Notes under the pieces: model-generated
Database searches by the model: none
Told to the model about the DNA's origin: nothing
Seen by the model: only the letters and a program-made list of their open reading frames with translations
Program-made: the position numbers and the translations under genes
Assembly: GCF_040703125.1 (NCBI RefSeq)
Contig: NZ_CP160035.1
Location: 620,001-684,000, forward strand
Origin: Flavobacterium ovatum
Lineage (GTDB): Bacteria; Bacteroidota; Bacteroidia; Flavobacteriales; Flavobacteriaceae
Direction: 5' to 3'
Length of the DNA stretch: 64,000 nt
Shown here: positions 51,061-59,719 of the stretch, piece after piece
Layout of the letters: each line of letters begins with the position of its first letter
Numbering within the stretch: the stretch's first letter is position 1

Positions 51061-53367
51061 CTAGTACATCATTTTTTGCTTAAGATTTTCTTCAATCTTA
51101 ATCTCTCCAGAATTTTTAATGATATTGTCTTTTGGAGCTTGTCCTTTTTCTCCCCATAATACTGCAATTGCTGCAATTGGATTATTGGTAAAATTGTTAT
51201 TTGCCAAAACTACATTTACAATTCCTCTAGTTTTAACCAAAATTCCGCTAGCTTCTTCTTTACCAGAATTGATAACTGTATTATTTTGAAAAACTAAATT
51301 TCCTCCAATTGTAGATTCGTCATAACCACCACGGTAGTAATCCAAAACACTTGATTGTATGGCGTCAAATTTTGAATTTTTGATATACACAAACTCAGCA
51401 TTGTACTCTCCCAAATCTTCATCTTCGTCAGCTAAACGAATTCCTCTTTTACAGTTTTTAAAAACCGAATTATCAATCGAAATGGTATCTGCAAAAGCAT
51501 CTTTATACGCATTCAAGACCGTATCAAAATCACTAACTTCAATATTATTTGCCCAAAGGTTATAAGCGCTTTTCATGTTTTTTTCTAAAGTTGCAAAAGC
51601 ATATTGCTCTTTATTCCCTTTCATAATCAAATTCTCCACCACCAAGTTTCCTTTTGGCTCCATCAAAAAAACAGGACTTTTGGCGGCTCCTAAATACAAA
51701 AGCGTTGCTTTGCTCTTTTTATCTTTGGCCTTAATGGTTATTGCCTTATTAATAACTAAAGATTCATTAAGCGTATAAACTCCTTTTTTCAATTCGATAA
51801 TAGTTCCAGCCGCAGCAGCTTCCAACGCAGACACTAATTCTTTAGCAGTCCCAACTTTTATCGTTTTTGAAGCCTCTGCTTTTTTCTCTGTCGAAAACCA
51901 ATTGGTTCCGTAGTCTTTTGCAGCAATCGTTCCTTTGCTATTATCTACTGGTAACACTAGAGCTCCAATCGCATTTGAAACTGTTCTGTCCTTTCCAAAA
52001 ATATCTTTTTTGATGTTTTCAAAATCAAAACCTTGGTAAGCGTCAATATTATTGGCTGTTGGAACATACAACCAATCGGATATCTTAGTTACCGAAAAAT
52101 TCTCTGTTTGGATTCCTTTGTCTTTTACATCACTATTATTAGGACTGTTTAGAATGTTATTTTTAAACAAAACACCATCTACTTTGTCGTATGCTTTTAC
52201 CGGAAAATCATTGGGTGTTTGATTGTAAATAACATTGTTTGCTACTACAATTCTGTCTGGTCTAGCCGAACGAATTTCTGAAGCAGGAAGCACATCCTTT
52301 TTATCCATATTGGCACCAACACTAAACTGCCAGGGTGTAATACAATCTACAAAAGTATTATAGGCTATTACCGCATCGGTTACTTGATTGTAACGGTTTA
52401 GTGGTGATTTTGGAACGCCATTCATAACAGCCAATGCACTACGAAATTCTTCTCCTTTTATTTTGTAAAAATAATTATTAGTAATCCAATGACCCGTATT
52501 TACAACGCGAACACCTCCCATGAAATCAGACTTTTCATCTCCTATAAATATATTCCCATCAATGGTACAGTAATTTCCGTGACGCAACACCAATGAACCT
52601 TCAGATTTGTAGAAAATATTATTTCGGTATTCATTATAATTTGATTTGTTCGAAATGATTTCAACTTCTCCGTCACATCTTTCGAATAAATTATGAGAAA
52701 CTATAGTGAATGACGGAGCCATCGAAGTTCCACTATCTCCTATTTGAATGGTTTCACCGTGTGGCCCACCTTTTCTTGGTCTTGGCCCAAAATGATTGTT
52801 CGTAATTTGGTGGTAGTTATTTATATGTTCGTTTCCTTTCAATACCACCATAATAGTTGGTCCTTGATTGGATTTACCAGTAATGTAATTATGATCCAAT
52901 TGATTGTTTCTTCCCCAAAATTCGATCCAGTGATCATCATTCACACGGTTTAACTGTGTAAAATCTTCTATTACACATTGAGTTACTTTACAATGGTTGG
53001 CTATATTTTTTTTATCAATATGAAAATCAATTATAGTACTTGATGGTGTGTATCCATTTCTAAAATACAATCCGCTTACCTCAAGGTAGGTTCCTCCTAT
53101 TTTCAAATCAGAAACTCCTTCGATAAAAACCTTTCCAGAGGTTTCTGCTCTCAAAACAATCGGTGCATTTTGAGTTCCTTTTCCTGTAAATTGAATCTGA
53201 ATATCTTTCCAAACTCCATTTGTCAGCACAATCTCGTCTCCAGCTTTTGCTTCTTTAATCGCCGCTTTTAACTCTTGTTGATTCGCAACTTTAGTACTCT
53301 TACCGGCATCGGTTGGACAAAACGAAAACAATAAAAAAATTACTCCTAAGAAAATTACCTTCTTCAT
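51061..53367 (-). CDS. Two-domain PL6 alginate lyase (AlyGC-like)
   Basis: A 768-residue exported alginate lyase with a signal peptide (1-22, FLLFSFCPTDAG) and two right-handed beta-helix domains: catalytic (about 25-480) and C-terminal (about 510-755; TIKVGTAKELVSALEAAAAG onward). The catalytic set is Glu234, Glu236, Lys241 and Arg262 (in LRHGN), with Lys to Arg 21 residues apart as in AlyGC (Lys220/Arg241). No T9SS tail, unlike the first PL6 enzyme of the window, so it is probably periplasmic or bound to the outer membrane. AlyGC is an exo-lyase, and a similar role on oligo-alginate is likely. A uronate-type operator is 106 bp upstream (53473-53490), shared with the divergent RraA-like gene. 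Confidence 0.9.
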   Translation of the reverse strand: MKKVIFLGVIFLLFSFCPTDAGKSTKVANQQELKAAIKEAKAGDEIVLTNGVWKDIQIQFTGKGTQNAPIVLRAETSGKVFIEGVSDLKIGGTYLEVSGLYFRNGYTPSSTIIDFHIDKKNIANHCKVTQCVIEDFTQLNRVNDDHWIEFWGRNNQLDHNYITGKSNQGPTIMVVLKGNEHINNYHQITNNHFGPRPRKGGPHGETIQIGDSGTSMAPSFTIVSHNLFERCDGEVEIISNKSNYNEYRNNIFYKSEGSLVLRHGNYCTIDGNIFIGDEKSDFMGGVRVVNTGHWITNNYFYKIKGEEFRSALAVMNGVPKSPLNRYNQVTDAVIAYNTFVDCITPWQFSVGANMDKKDVLPASEIRSARPDRIVVANNVIYNQTPNDFPVKAYDKVDGVLFKNNILNSPNNSDVKDKGIQTENFSVTKISDWLYVPTANNIDAYQGFDFENIKKDIFGKDRTVSNAIGALVLPVDNSKGTIAAKDYGTNWFSTEKKAEASKTIKVGTAKELVSALEAAAAGTIIELKKGVYTLNESLVINKAITIKAKDKKSKATLLYLGAAKSPVFLMEPKGNLVVENLIMKGNKEQYAFATLEKNMKSAYNLWANNIEVSDFDTVLNAYKDAFADTISIDNSVFKNCKRGIRLADEDEDLGEYNAEFVYIKNSKFDAIQSSVLDYYRGGYDESTIGGNLVFQNNTVINSGKEEASGILVKTRGIVNVVLANNNFTNNPIAAIAVLWGEKGQAPKDNIIKNSGEIKIEENLKQKMMY

Positions 53368-53472
53368 AACGCTATTGACTTTTTTATTTTAATTACTTAA
53401 TTTTAAAGAGAAATATTGTTTTTTAACTACTGTTAAAATAGTACCCTTAAATTACTTATCTTTACACAACTT

Positions 53473-53490
53473 AAATTGGTTTACCAGTTT
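53473..53490. promoter_or_regulatory. Uronate-type GntR operator, site 2 (PL6 / RraA-like)
   Basis: AAATTGGTTTACCAGTTT in the 185-bp gap between two divergent genes, 106 bp from the PL6 start and 63 bp from the RraA-like start. On the plus strand it overlaps a TTTG that could be the -33 element of the RraA-like promoter. It matches site 1 at 15 of 18 positions. Confidence 0.7.
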
Positions 53491-53552
53491 GGGTTTCCAA
53501 ATATAGACATAATTTATTGATTTCAATAGCATTTCTTTTAAAAAAATAAAAA

Positions 53553-54266
53553 ATGACAAAACTATCATCAGCTACTAGAGCAAAATTAAAAACAGTAAGC
53601 ACACCTACTCTTGCGACTTGTTTGTATAAAAAAGGATTTAAAAATCAGTTTATTCAAGATGTAAGACCTTTACAATTAGGCAAACCTACTATGGTGGGTG
53701 AAGCTTTTACTTTGCGATACATTCCCGCAAGAGAAGACCGCAATACGATCACAGTTTTTAGAAATGCCGATCATCCTCAAAGAGTTGCCGTTGAAACTTG
53801 TCCTGAAGGAAGTGTCCTAGTGATTGATAGCCGCAAAGATGCTCGCGCTGCATCTGCAGGAGATATTTTGGTCACTCGATTAATGATGCGCGGTGCTGCA
53901 GGAATTGTGACTGATGGCGGCTATAGAGATTCGGCATCTATTGCCAAATTACCTTTTTCGGCTTATCACAATCGACCTTCGGCACCTACTAATTTAACTT
54001 TACACGAAGCATTGGATATTAATATCCCCATTGCTTGTGGCGATGTTGCCGTTTTTCCGGGCGATGTGCTTGTAGGTGATGATGATGGTGTGATGGTTAT
54101 TCCAGCTCATATTGTTGATGAAGTGGCTGATGAATGTGTCGAAATGACTTTGTTTGAAAATTTCGTTTTAGAAAAAGTAGCAGAGGGCAGACCTATTATA
54201 GGACTATATCCTCCAACGCATGAGAAAACATTAGTTGATTATGATGAATGGAAAAAGGAAAAATAG
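53553..54266 (+). CDS. RraA-like (HMG aldolase/oxaloacetate decarboxylase fold) protein
   Basis: A 237-residue cytoplasmic protein of the RraA / 4-hydroxy-4-methyl-2-oxoglutarate aldolase superfamily. The active-site block is GDILVTRL (103-110) with GAAGIVTDGGYRDS (114-127), where Asp121, Arg125 and Asp126 match the metal and pyruvate-enolate residues of the aldolases. It is longer than E. coli RraA (161 aa) and resembles members found in sugar-acid catabolism. Together with a shared uronate-type operator and the nearby dioxovalerate dehydrogenase, an aldolase or decarboxylase role in uronate breakdown is more likely than RNase E inhibition. Confidence 0.85.
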   Translation: MTKLSSATRAKLKTVSTPTLATCLYKKGFKNQFIQDVRPLQLGKPTMVGEAFTLRYIPAREDRNTITVFRNADHPQRVAVETCPEGSVLVIDSRKDARAASAGDILVTRLMMRGAAGIVTDGGYRDSASIAKLPFSAYHNRPSAPTNLTLHEALDINIPIACGDVAVFPGDVLVGDDDGVMVIPAHIVDEVADECVEMTLFENFVLEKVAEGRPIIGLYPPTHEKTLVDYDEWKKEK

Positions 54267-54353
54267 CCACCGATTAAAATGGTTATTACAGATCTATTCC
54301 GTTTAATCATTCTAATCGGTGGCAATAAAATATATAATCGTGATTTTTCTTAA

Positions 54354-55901
54354 TTACCCAATTCCTTCATTTGAAAAGGCTCCATCAACAAATCTCATAA
54401 TTTGATCAGGATTTTCATTTTTCAAAGCATTCGGCAATAAAAACGCAGGATAATCTTGGAAACAAACCGGACGTACAAAACGTTTTATAGCTTGTGTCCC
54501 AACCGATGTAGATTGCGGTGCGGTTGTCGCTGGATATGGACCGCCATGTACCATGGCATGACAAACCTCAACTCCTGTTGGATATCCGTTGATTAAAATT
54601 CGACCTACTTTTAATTCCAAAATCTCTAGGAGTTCTTTATAATTTTCTAAATCCATTAGAGTTCCATGAACCGTAGCTGTTAAATGTCCTTCTAAATTCC
54701 GAGCCGCTTTTAGAATTTCCTCTTTGGTTGTTGCTTCGACTAAAACTTGCGATGGACCAAAATTCTCTTCTGCCAATGATGGCGTTTTGAAATAAGTAGC
54801 AATGGCTGTTTTGAAAACAGTAGCTACTCCGGCATTTGCAGCACTAGCACCTTTACCATGAGCCAATTCAATAACGTTTTCAAGTGCTAATGTATTCTCA
54901 ATGTTCTTTTGGTAGGTTTTACCTATTCCCGCGGTCAACATCGTTCCTGCAGGAGTTTCACTAATATTTTGAATTAACTGATTGTAGAACTCATCCGCAC
55001 TAGCAGACTTTTGAATAAACGCTAATCCTGGATTGGTACAAAATTGCCCAACTCCCTGTGCTATTGAAACTGCCATTCCAGAAGCTATAGCGGTCGCTTT
55101 CTCTTTTAAAATTTCAGGTAAAATAAAAACTGGATTGGTACTTCCCATTTCGGCAAAGACTGGAATAGGTTCTGGTCTGGCATTTGCCAAATCAAATAAA
55201 GCTTTTCCTCCACCAAATGAACCAGTAAAGCCTACTGCTTTTATAGAAGGATGACTCACCAAGGCTGCACCTAATTCATTTGTATTTCCTTGTACTAAGG
55301 TGAAAGTCCCTTTTGGCATTCCACAAACAGCGATTGCTTTTTCAAATGCAGAAGCCACTAAAGCAGAAGTTCCTGGATGTGCTGGATGTCCTTTAAAAAC
55401 TACGGGACAACCCGCAGCTAAAGCCGAAACAGTATCTCCTCCAGCCACAGAAAAAGCCAAAGGAAAATTACTAGCACCAAAAACAGCTACTGGTCCCAAA
55501 GGCAATAACATCTGGCGAATATCAGATTTAGGCAATGGTGCTCTATCTGGTTGTGCTTGGTCAATTTTAGCTTCTATCCAAGAGCCTTCTCGTACGAATG
55601 AAGCAAATAATTGTAATTGTCCAACGGTACGACCACGCTCTCCTTGTAACCTTGTCATTGGCAAAGCTGTTTCAAGATGACATCTTTCTAATAAAGCATC
55701 CCCAAGGTTTACAATTTCTTTACCTATTTGATCTAAAAAATCAGCAATAGCATTTTTATCTTTTTTACGATATACATCAAAATCAGTAACGGCTTGCTTT
55801 ACAACTACATCCAATTCTAAGAGGGTTGTATTCAAAAAATTCCCTTCTAAAGGTTCTTCTGTAGCAGGATTAAACGCAAAAAATTCTGGATTTGTACTCA
55901 T
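54354..55901 (-). CDS. 2,5-dioxovalerate (2-oxoglutarate semialdehyde) dehydrogenase, NADP-type
   Basis: A 515-residue aldehyde dehydrogenase of the type that oxidises 2-oxoglutarate semialdehyde to 2-oxoglutarate, the last step of non-phosphorylating sugar-acid and hydroxyproline pathways. Residues FGASNFPLAFSVAGGDTVSA and FKGHPAHPGTS are hallmarks of this subfamily. The catalytic pair is Glu251 (FAEMGSTNP) and Cys288 (GQFCTNPG). No signal peptide. A -7 box (55957-55964) and a uronate-type operator (55988-56005) lie upstream. No hydroxyproline genes are nearby, and the operator ties it to the alginate lyases. Confidence 0.9.
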   Translation of the reverse strand: MSTNPEFFAFNPATEEPLEGNFLNTTLLELDVVVKQAVTDFDVYRKKDKNAIADFLDQIGKEIVNLGDALLERCHLETALPMTRLQGERGRTVGQLQLFASFVREGSWIEAKIDQAQPDRAPLPKSDIRQMLLPLGPVAVFGASNFPLAFSVAGGDTVSALAAGCPVVFKGHPAHPGTSALVASAFEKAIAVCGMPKGTFTLVQGNTNELGAALVSHPSIKAVGFTGSFGGGKALFDLANARPEPIPVFAEMGSTNPVFILPEILKEKATAIASGMAVSIAQGVGQFCTNPGLAFIQKSASADEFYNQLIQNISETPAGTMLTAGIGKTYQKNIENTLALENVIELAHGKGASAANAGVATVFKTAIATYFKTPSLAEENFGPSQVLVEATTKEEILKAARNLEGHLTATVHGTLMDLENYKELLEILELKVGRILINGYPTGVEVCHAMVHGGPYPATTAPQSTSVGTQAIKRFVRPVCFQDYPAFLLPNALKNENPDQIMRFVDGAFSNEGIG

Positions 55902-55956
55902 AGTGATATTATTTAATTCTTTAAAAAACTAATCATTTTATAATAATTAGAGTAGG

Positions 55957-55964
55957 CAAAGATA
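55957..55964 (-). promoter_or_regulatory. -7 box (TATCTTTG) of the dioxovalerate dehydrogenase gene
   Basis: Exact TAnnTTTG match on the minus strand, 56 bp before the start codon. The position expected for the -33 element falls at the edge of the operator (55988-56005). Confidence 0.6.
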
Positions 55965-55987
55965 CCCAAAAATAATGGTGTTTCCAT

Positions 55988-56005
55988 AAACTGGTCAACC
56001 AATTT
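55988..56005. promoter_or_regulatory. Uronate-type GntR operator, site 3 (dioxovalerate dehydrogenase)
   Basis: AAACTGGTCAACCAATTT, 87 bp upstream of the dehydrogenase start codon and abutting the -33 position. It matches sites 1 and 2 in the TGGTNNACCA core and in the A/T flanks. Confidence 0.7.
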
Positions 56006-56247
56006 AAAAATTAACTTGGTTTTGAATCAAAAAAACAAGGACTACTAATACCGTAAAAAAATGGTAGAGAAAAATTGTATTCTTCAAAAATAAGTGAATT
56101 AACAAGCAAAAACATATTTCTTAAGATTTGATTGATAAATGACCACCGAAAATACCCTGTCAGAATAAAAAAATAAGTAAATTAGTCCATTGACTGCGTT
56201 TTTATAATCAAAAATAACTATTTATTAAACTTTTAATAATACCGGGA

Positions 56248-57684
56248 ATGATAAAATTAACACCTAATTTAAACCCAAAAGGATGGGATGAGATGTTTTC
56301 TAAGGCTGGAGTGAGGGAACCTTATCGTCAAGTACTTGAAACCTTAGAGAGTTTAAACCTTGCACAACTTACTCAAAAACAAAAGCAGGCCTCAGATATT
56401 TTTATGAACCAAGGAATTACTTTTACGGTTTATAGTGACAATAACGAAGGGATCGAACGTATTTTCCCGTTTGACATTATTCCGAGAATCATAACTCAGG
56501 CAGATTGGCTAGAAGTAGAAACAGGTATTGCGCAACGATTAAAAGCGTTAAATTTATTTCTAGAAGATATTTACAACAACCAAAATATTATCAAAGACGG
56601 AATTGTTCCTGCTGCTTTGATTGCTTCTTGTCCACATTATTTACAAGAAGTACACGGAATTAAACTACCCCATGATATACATGTCCACATTGCTGGAATT
56701 GATTTGATACGCGGTGCCGACGGGGAATTTTATGTTCTGGAAGACAATTTGCGTTGCCCTAGTGGTGTGAGTTATATGCTTGAAAATCGAGAAATCACGA
56801 AACGCGTATTCCCTGAAATGTTCAAGAGCAACAACGTGAGTATGGTAGTGAACTATCCAATGATATTTCACAATATCTTGATTTCACTCTCTCCTAGAGC
56901 AATTTCGAACCCAAATGTAGTTTTACTTACCCCAGGAGTTTACAATTCCGCTTATTATGAACATACCTTTTTGGCACGTCAAATGGGGATTCCATTAGTC
57001 GAAGGTCGAGATTTAATTGTAAACAATAATAAAGTCTACATGAAGACTACTTCAGGTTTACAACAAGTGGATGTAATCTATAGAAGAATTGATGACGAAT
57101 ACCTAGATCCATTAGTATTCAAACCAGACAGTACTCTGGGGGTTCCAGGTCTTATAAGTGCCTATAAATTAGGAAATGTAGCACTAGTAAACGCAGTAGG
57201 AAACGGAGTAGCAGATGATAAAGCGGTTTATGTTTATGTTCCTGACATGATAAAATATTACCTGAATGAAGAACCTATTCTTAAAAATGTACCTACTTAT
57301 CAAATGGAAAACAAAGACGAACGGGAACACGTTTTTGCTAACATGGAAAACATGGTCATTAAAGAAACCAATCAAAGTGGAGGTTACGGAATGATTATGG
57401 GAAATAAAGCTACCCAAGAAGAACTAGAAGCCGCAAAAATTGCTATTGTTGCCGATCCTAGAAACTTTATTGCCCAACCTATAATCCAATTAAGTACTGT
57501 ACCTTGTTTTATTGATGGTGAATTAAAATTACGTCATGTAGATTTAAGACCCTATGCTTTATGTGGTCCCAAAGGAGTGGAAATTGTACCCGGTGGACTT
57601 ACTCGTGTTGCCTTGACTGAAGGCTCATTAGTAGTCAACTCTTCACAAGGAGGGGGCAGCAAGGACACTTGGATTATGAAATAA
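56248..57684 (+). CDS. Circularly permuted ATP-grasp protein (COG2308 type)
   Basis: A 478-residue cytoplasmic ligase-like protein of the CP-ATP-grasp family, which is predicted to join carboxylates to amines using ATP. Typical blocks are YSDNNEGIERIFPFDIIPRI, ADGEFYVLEDNLRCPSGVSY (metal/ATP-site Glu and Asp), VDVIYRRIDDEYLDPLVF and VKETNQSGGYGM, here IKETNQSGGYGMIMG. It is the first gene of a three-gene unit with an alpha-E protein and a transglutaminase-like protein, a gene set conserved across many bacteria. The product of the pathway is unknown. Confidence 0.92.
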   Translation: MIKLTPNLNPKGWDEMFSKAGVREPYRQVLETLESLNLAQLTQKQKQASDIFMNQGITFTVYSDNNEGIERIFPFDIIPRIITQADWLEVETGIAQRLKALNLFLEDIYNNQNIIKDGIVPAALIASCPHYLQEVHGIKLPHDIHVHIAGIDLIRGADGEFYVLEDNLRCPSGVSYMLENREITKRVFPEMFKSNNVSMVVNYPMIFHNILISLSPRAISNPNVVLLTPGVYNSAYYEHTFLARQMGIPLVEGRDLIVNNNKVYMKTTSGLQQVDVIYRRIDDEYLDPLVFKPDSTLGVPGLISAYKLGNVALVNAVGNGVADDKAVYVYVPDMIKYYLNEEPILKNVPTYQMENKDEREHVFANMENMVIKETNQSGGYGMIMGNKATQEELEAAKIAIVADPRNFIAQPIIQLSTVPCFIDGELKLRHVDLRPYALCGPKGVEIVPGGLTRVALTEGSLVVNSSQGGGSKDTWIMK

Positions 57685-57721
57685 TTAATTGAATCTATTA
57701 CACAATTTTAAACAACATTAT

Positions 57722-58675
57722 ATGGAAGTAAATATGCTTAGCCGCGTGGCGGATGGAATCTATTGGCTTAATAGATATATGGAAAGGACTCATGGAATGT
57801 TACTTACCTTAAACACTCAATACATTTTATCTTTCGACCAAGAAACTAATGACTATCAAGGCTATAAACCGCTACTAGAATATTATACCGCATTAACTAC
57901 TGAAGAAATAAACAAGGTACAATACGATACTAACTTTGTTTTAAATTACATTATTTGTGATGCAAAAAACAACAACTCTGTCAAGTGCCTGATTACAAAG
58001 GCTCGCGAAAATGCCAGAGGTGCTCAAGATAAGATTACCAAAGAATTATGGGAACACATCAACTCGATGTACCATTTTATGAATGACCCAGAGCTGCCTA
58101 ACCGACTAAAAACGGCCGAAGCAAGTGCAATATTATCTAAAATAAATAAAGATTTTTTATTATATAACGGGATATTTCACGTGACTATGCCACGTGGTAT
58201 TGGTTGGAGTTTTTCTATCATCGGAAAAAATATCGAACGCTGTTTGCAAACCATTACTTTCACTCAGGCCTTTTACAAACCTATTGATTATAACTTAGAA
58301 GGGGAAGAAAATTTATTGTACTGGAGAAAGCTTTTGTTATCACTATCTGGTTATGAATTGTACATGAAGAGCTATAGCAATATTCCCCATAACCGTAAAG
58401 TAGTGCAACAAGTAATTTTCAATAAAGATTTTGCGCATTCAGTTATCTATACTTTGGGATTGATTGAAACCAGTTTGAATAATTTATTCAAGGACAATCA
58501 TTTGAGCGAAGCTAGAACAATGCGAAATCATTTTGGAAGATTAAAGAGTGCGGTAGAGTTTACGGATTACCATAATTTAACAGATGAACAATTAGAACAT
58601 ATACTAGAGGATACAAAGACTCAATTATATAACTTTTCAGCTGATTTTTCTAAACTATTCTTTTCTTATACTTAA
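57722..58675 (+). CDS. Alpha-E domain protein (COG2307 type)
   Basis: A 317-residue all-helical soluble protein. The family N-terminus LSRVADGIYWLNRYMERTHG, with the pattern RVAxxIYWLxRYxER, is at residues 6-25. A TTG-initiated frame from 57689 would add 11 residues; Met at 57722 or 57734 is closer to the family start. The domain always travels with CP-ATP-grasp and transglutaminase-like genes, or is fused to the former, and is thought to assist the ligase; its biochemical role is unknown. It lies 37 bp after the ATP-grasp gene and 5 bp before the transglutaminase gene. Confidence 0.9.
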   Translation: MEVNMLSRVADGIYWLNRYMERTHGMLLTLNTQYILSFDQETNDYQGYKPLLEYYTALTTEEINKVQYDTNFVLNYIICDAKNNNSVKCLITKARENARGAQDKITKELWEHINSMYHFMNDPELPNRLKTAEASAILSKINKDFLLYNGIFHVTMPRGIGWSFSIIGKNIERCLQTITFTQAFYKPIDYNLEGEENLLYWRKLLLSLSGYELYMKSYSNIPHNRKVVQQVIFNKDFAHSVIYTLGLIETSLNNLFKDNHLSEARTMRNHFGRLKSAVEFTDYHNLTDEQLEHILEDTKTQLYNFSADFSKLFFSYT

Positions 58676-58680
58676 AAAAA

Positions 58681-59637
58681 ATGGCAGTATTCAAAATCGT
58701 ACACATCACAAAATATCAATACAATTGGCCTATCAAAGAGAGTATTAACGAAATACGTCTATATCCTCATAATTTTGTCAACCAAGATGTATTGCAATTT
58801 CAGCTTTTGATTACTAACAACCCAGAAGTGGCTGTCTCTACAGATAGTTTCGGGAATAAAGTCGGTAATTTTAGCACGCTTGAAAGCCATTCTGAAATGG
58901 TCATTGAAAGCCGTATGCTGGTACGCGTCAACCACTCGTTAAAAATTCCTGAGATTGACAATGATACTATACAAGATTTGCAAAAAGAAAAGCAAAAAAG
59001 TATCGCACTTCTCCGCTGTTCTTATCCTGAAGTCATTTCAAAACAAAATATAATTGACGAAATTCTTAACGAAATTGGCATTGAAAATAAATCCATTGTT
59101 ACATTAGCGCAAGAATGTAGCGCCTATATTTACAATCGCTTTACCTATACCAAAGGGATAACTACCATCAATACTACAGTAGATGAAATTCTAGAAACAA
59201 GAGAAGGTGTTTGCCAAGATTTTGCACATGTATTACTACAACTATTGAGAACAAGAGGAATTCCTGCTCGTTATGTAAGTGGTTATATTTGCCCTAACAA
59301 AGCTGGATTAAGAGGAGAAGGAGCAACTCATGCTTGGGTAGAAGTTTTCTCCCCTTCGCAAGGCTGGCTAGGCATTGACCCTACCAACAACATTTGGACC
59401 ATGGACAATCACGTCAAACTGTCGGTCGGTTTAAATTTTAATGACTGTACACCCGTAAAGGGAACTTTTAAAGGACTAGCCATACAATCGTTATCTGTTT
59501 TTGTGTCCATTGGATATGAAGATGGAAGGCATTTTGAAGAATTCAACGACGTGCAACAAGAGGAAATACCAGACGATGTGAAGGCGCAATTAGATTATAT
59601 TGAACAAACTCGCCAGCAACACATACAACAACAATAA
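58681..59637 (+). CDS. Transglutaminase-like cysteine protease family protein (COG1305 type)
   Basis: A 318-residue soluble protein with an N-terminal bacterial transglutaminase-like beta domain (about 1-90; YQYNWPIKESINEIRLYPHN) and a papain-like core (about 150-240). The catalytic triad is Cys178 (EGVCQDFAH), His217 (ATHAWVEVF) and Asp233 (LGIDPTNN). No signal peptide. It is probably a peptidase or amide-forming enzyme that works on the product of the ATP-grasp ligase two genes upstream. It ends before a bidirectional terminator (59661-59700). Confidence 0.92.
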   Translation: MAVFKIVHITKYQYNWPIKESINEIRLYPHNFVNQDVLQFQLLITNNPEVAVSTDSFGNKVGNFSTLESHSEMVIESRMLVRVNHSLKIPEIDNDTIQDLQKEKQKSIALLRCSYPEVISKQNIIDEILNEIGIENKSIVTLAQECSAYIYNRFTYTKGITTINTTVDEILETREGVCQDFAHVLLQLLRTRGIPARYVSGYICPNKAGLRGEGATHAWVEVFSPSQGWLGIDPTNNIWTMDNHVKLSVGLNFNDCTPVKGTFKGLAIQSLSVFVSIGYEDGRHFEEFNDVQQEEIPDDVKAQLDYIEQTRQQHIQQQ

Positions 59638-59660
59638 CAATCTACATATTAAAAAAACAA

Positions 59661-59700
59661 AAAAGGCTACCTGGGATTATTCTCAGATAGCCTTTTTTGT
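59661..59700. terminator. Bidirectional terminator between convergent genes
   Basis: Imperfect stem with arms AAAAGGCTAcCTG and CAGaTAGCCTTTT (59661-59697), with T-runs on both strands. It serves the transglutaminase gene (plus) and the ACT-like gene (minus). Confidence 0.85.
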
Positions 59701-59719
59701 TTTTTATAAAGTCTGTTTT

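Larger units (their letters stand above)
55902..56247. other. 346-bp intergenic gap between divergent genes
   Basis: It contains the dehydrogenase promoter with -7 box and operator in its left 105 bp. The remaining part, up to the ATP-grasp start, is A/T-rich with no reading frame, hairpin or clear -7 box that I could find. Confidence 0.6.

Noticed and set aside
55300..55680. 126-codon frame opposite the dioxovalerate dehydrogenase
   Set aside because: Shadow frame caused by Gly/Ala-rich codons of the real gene.
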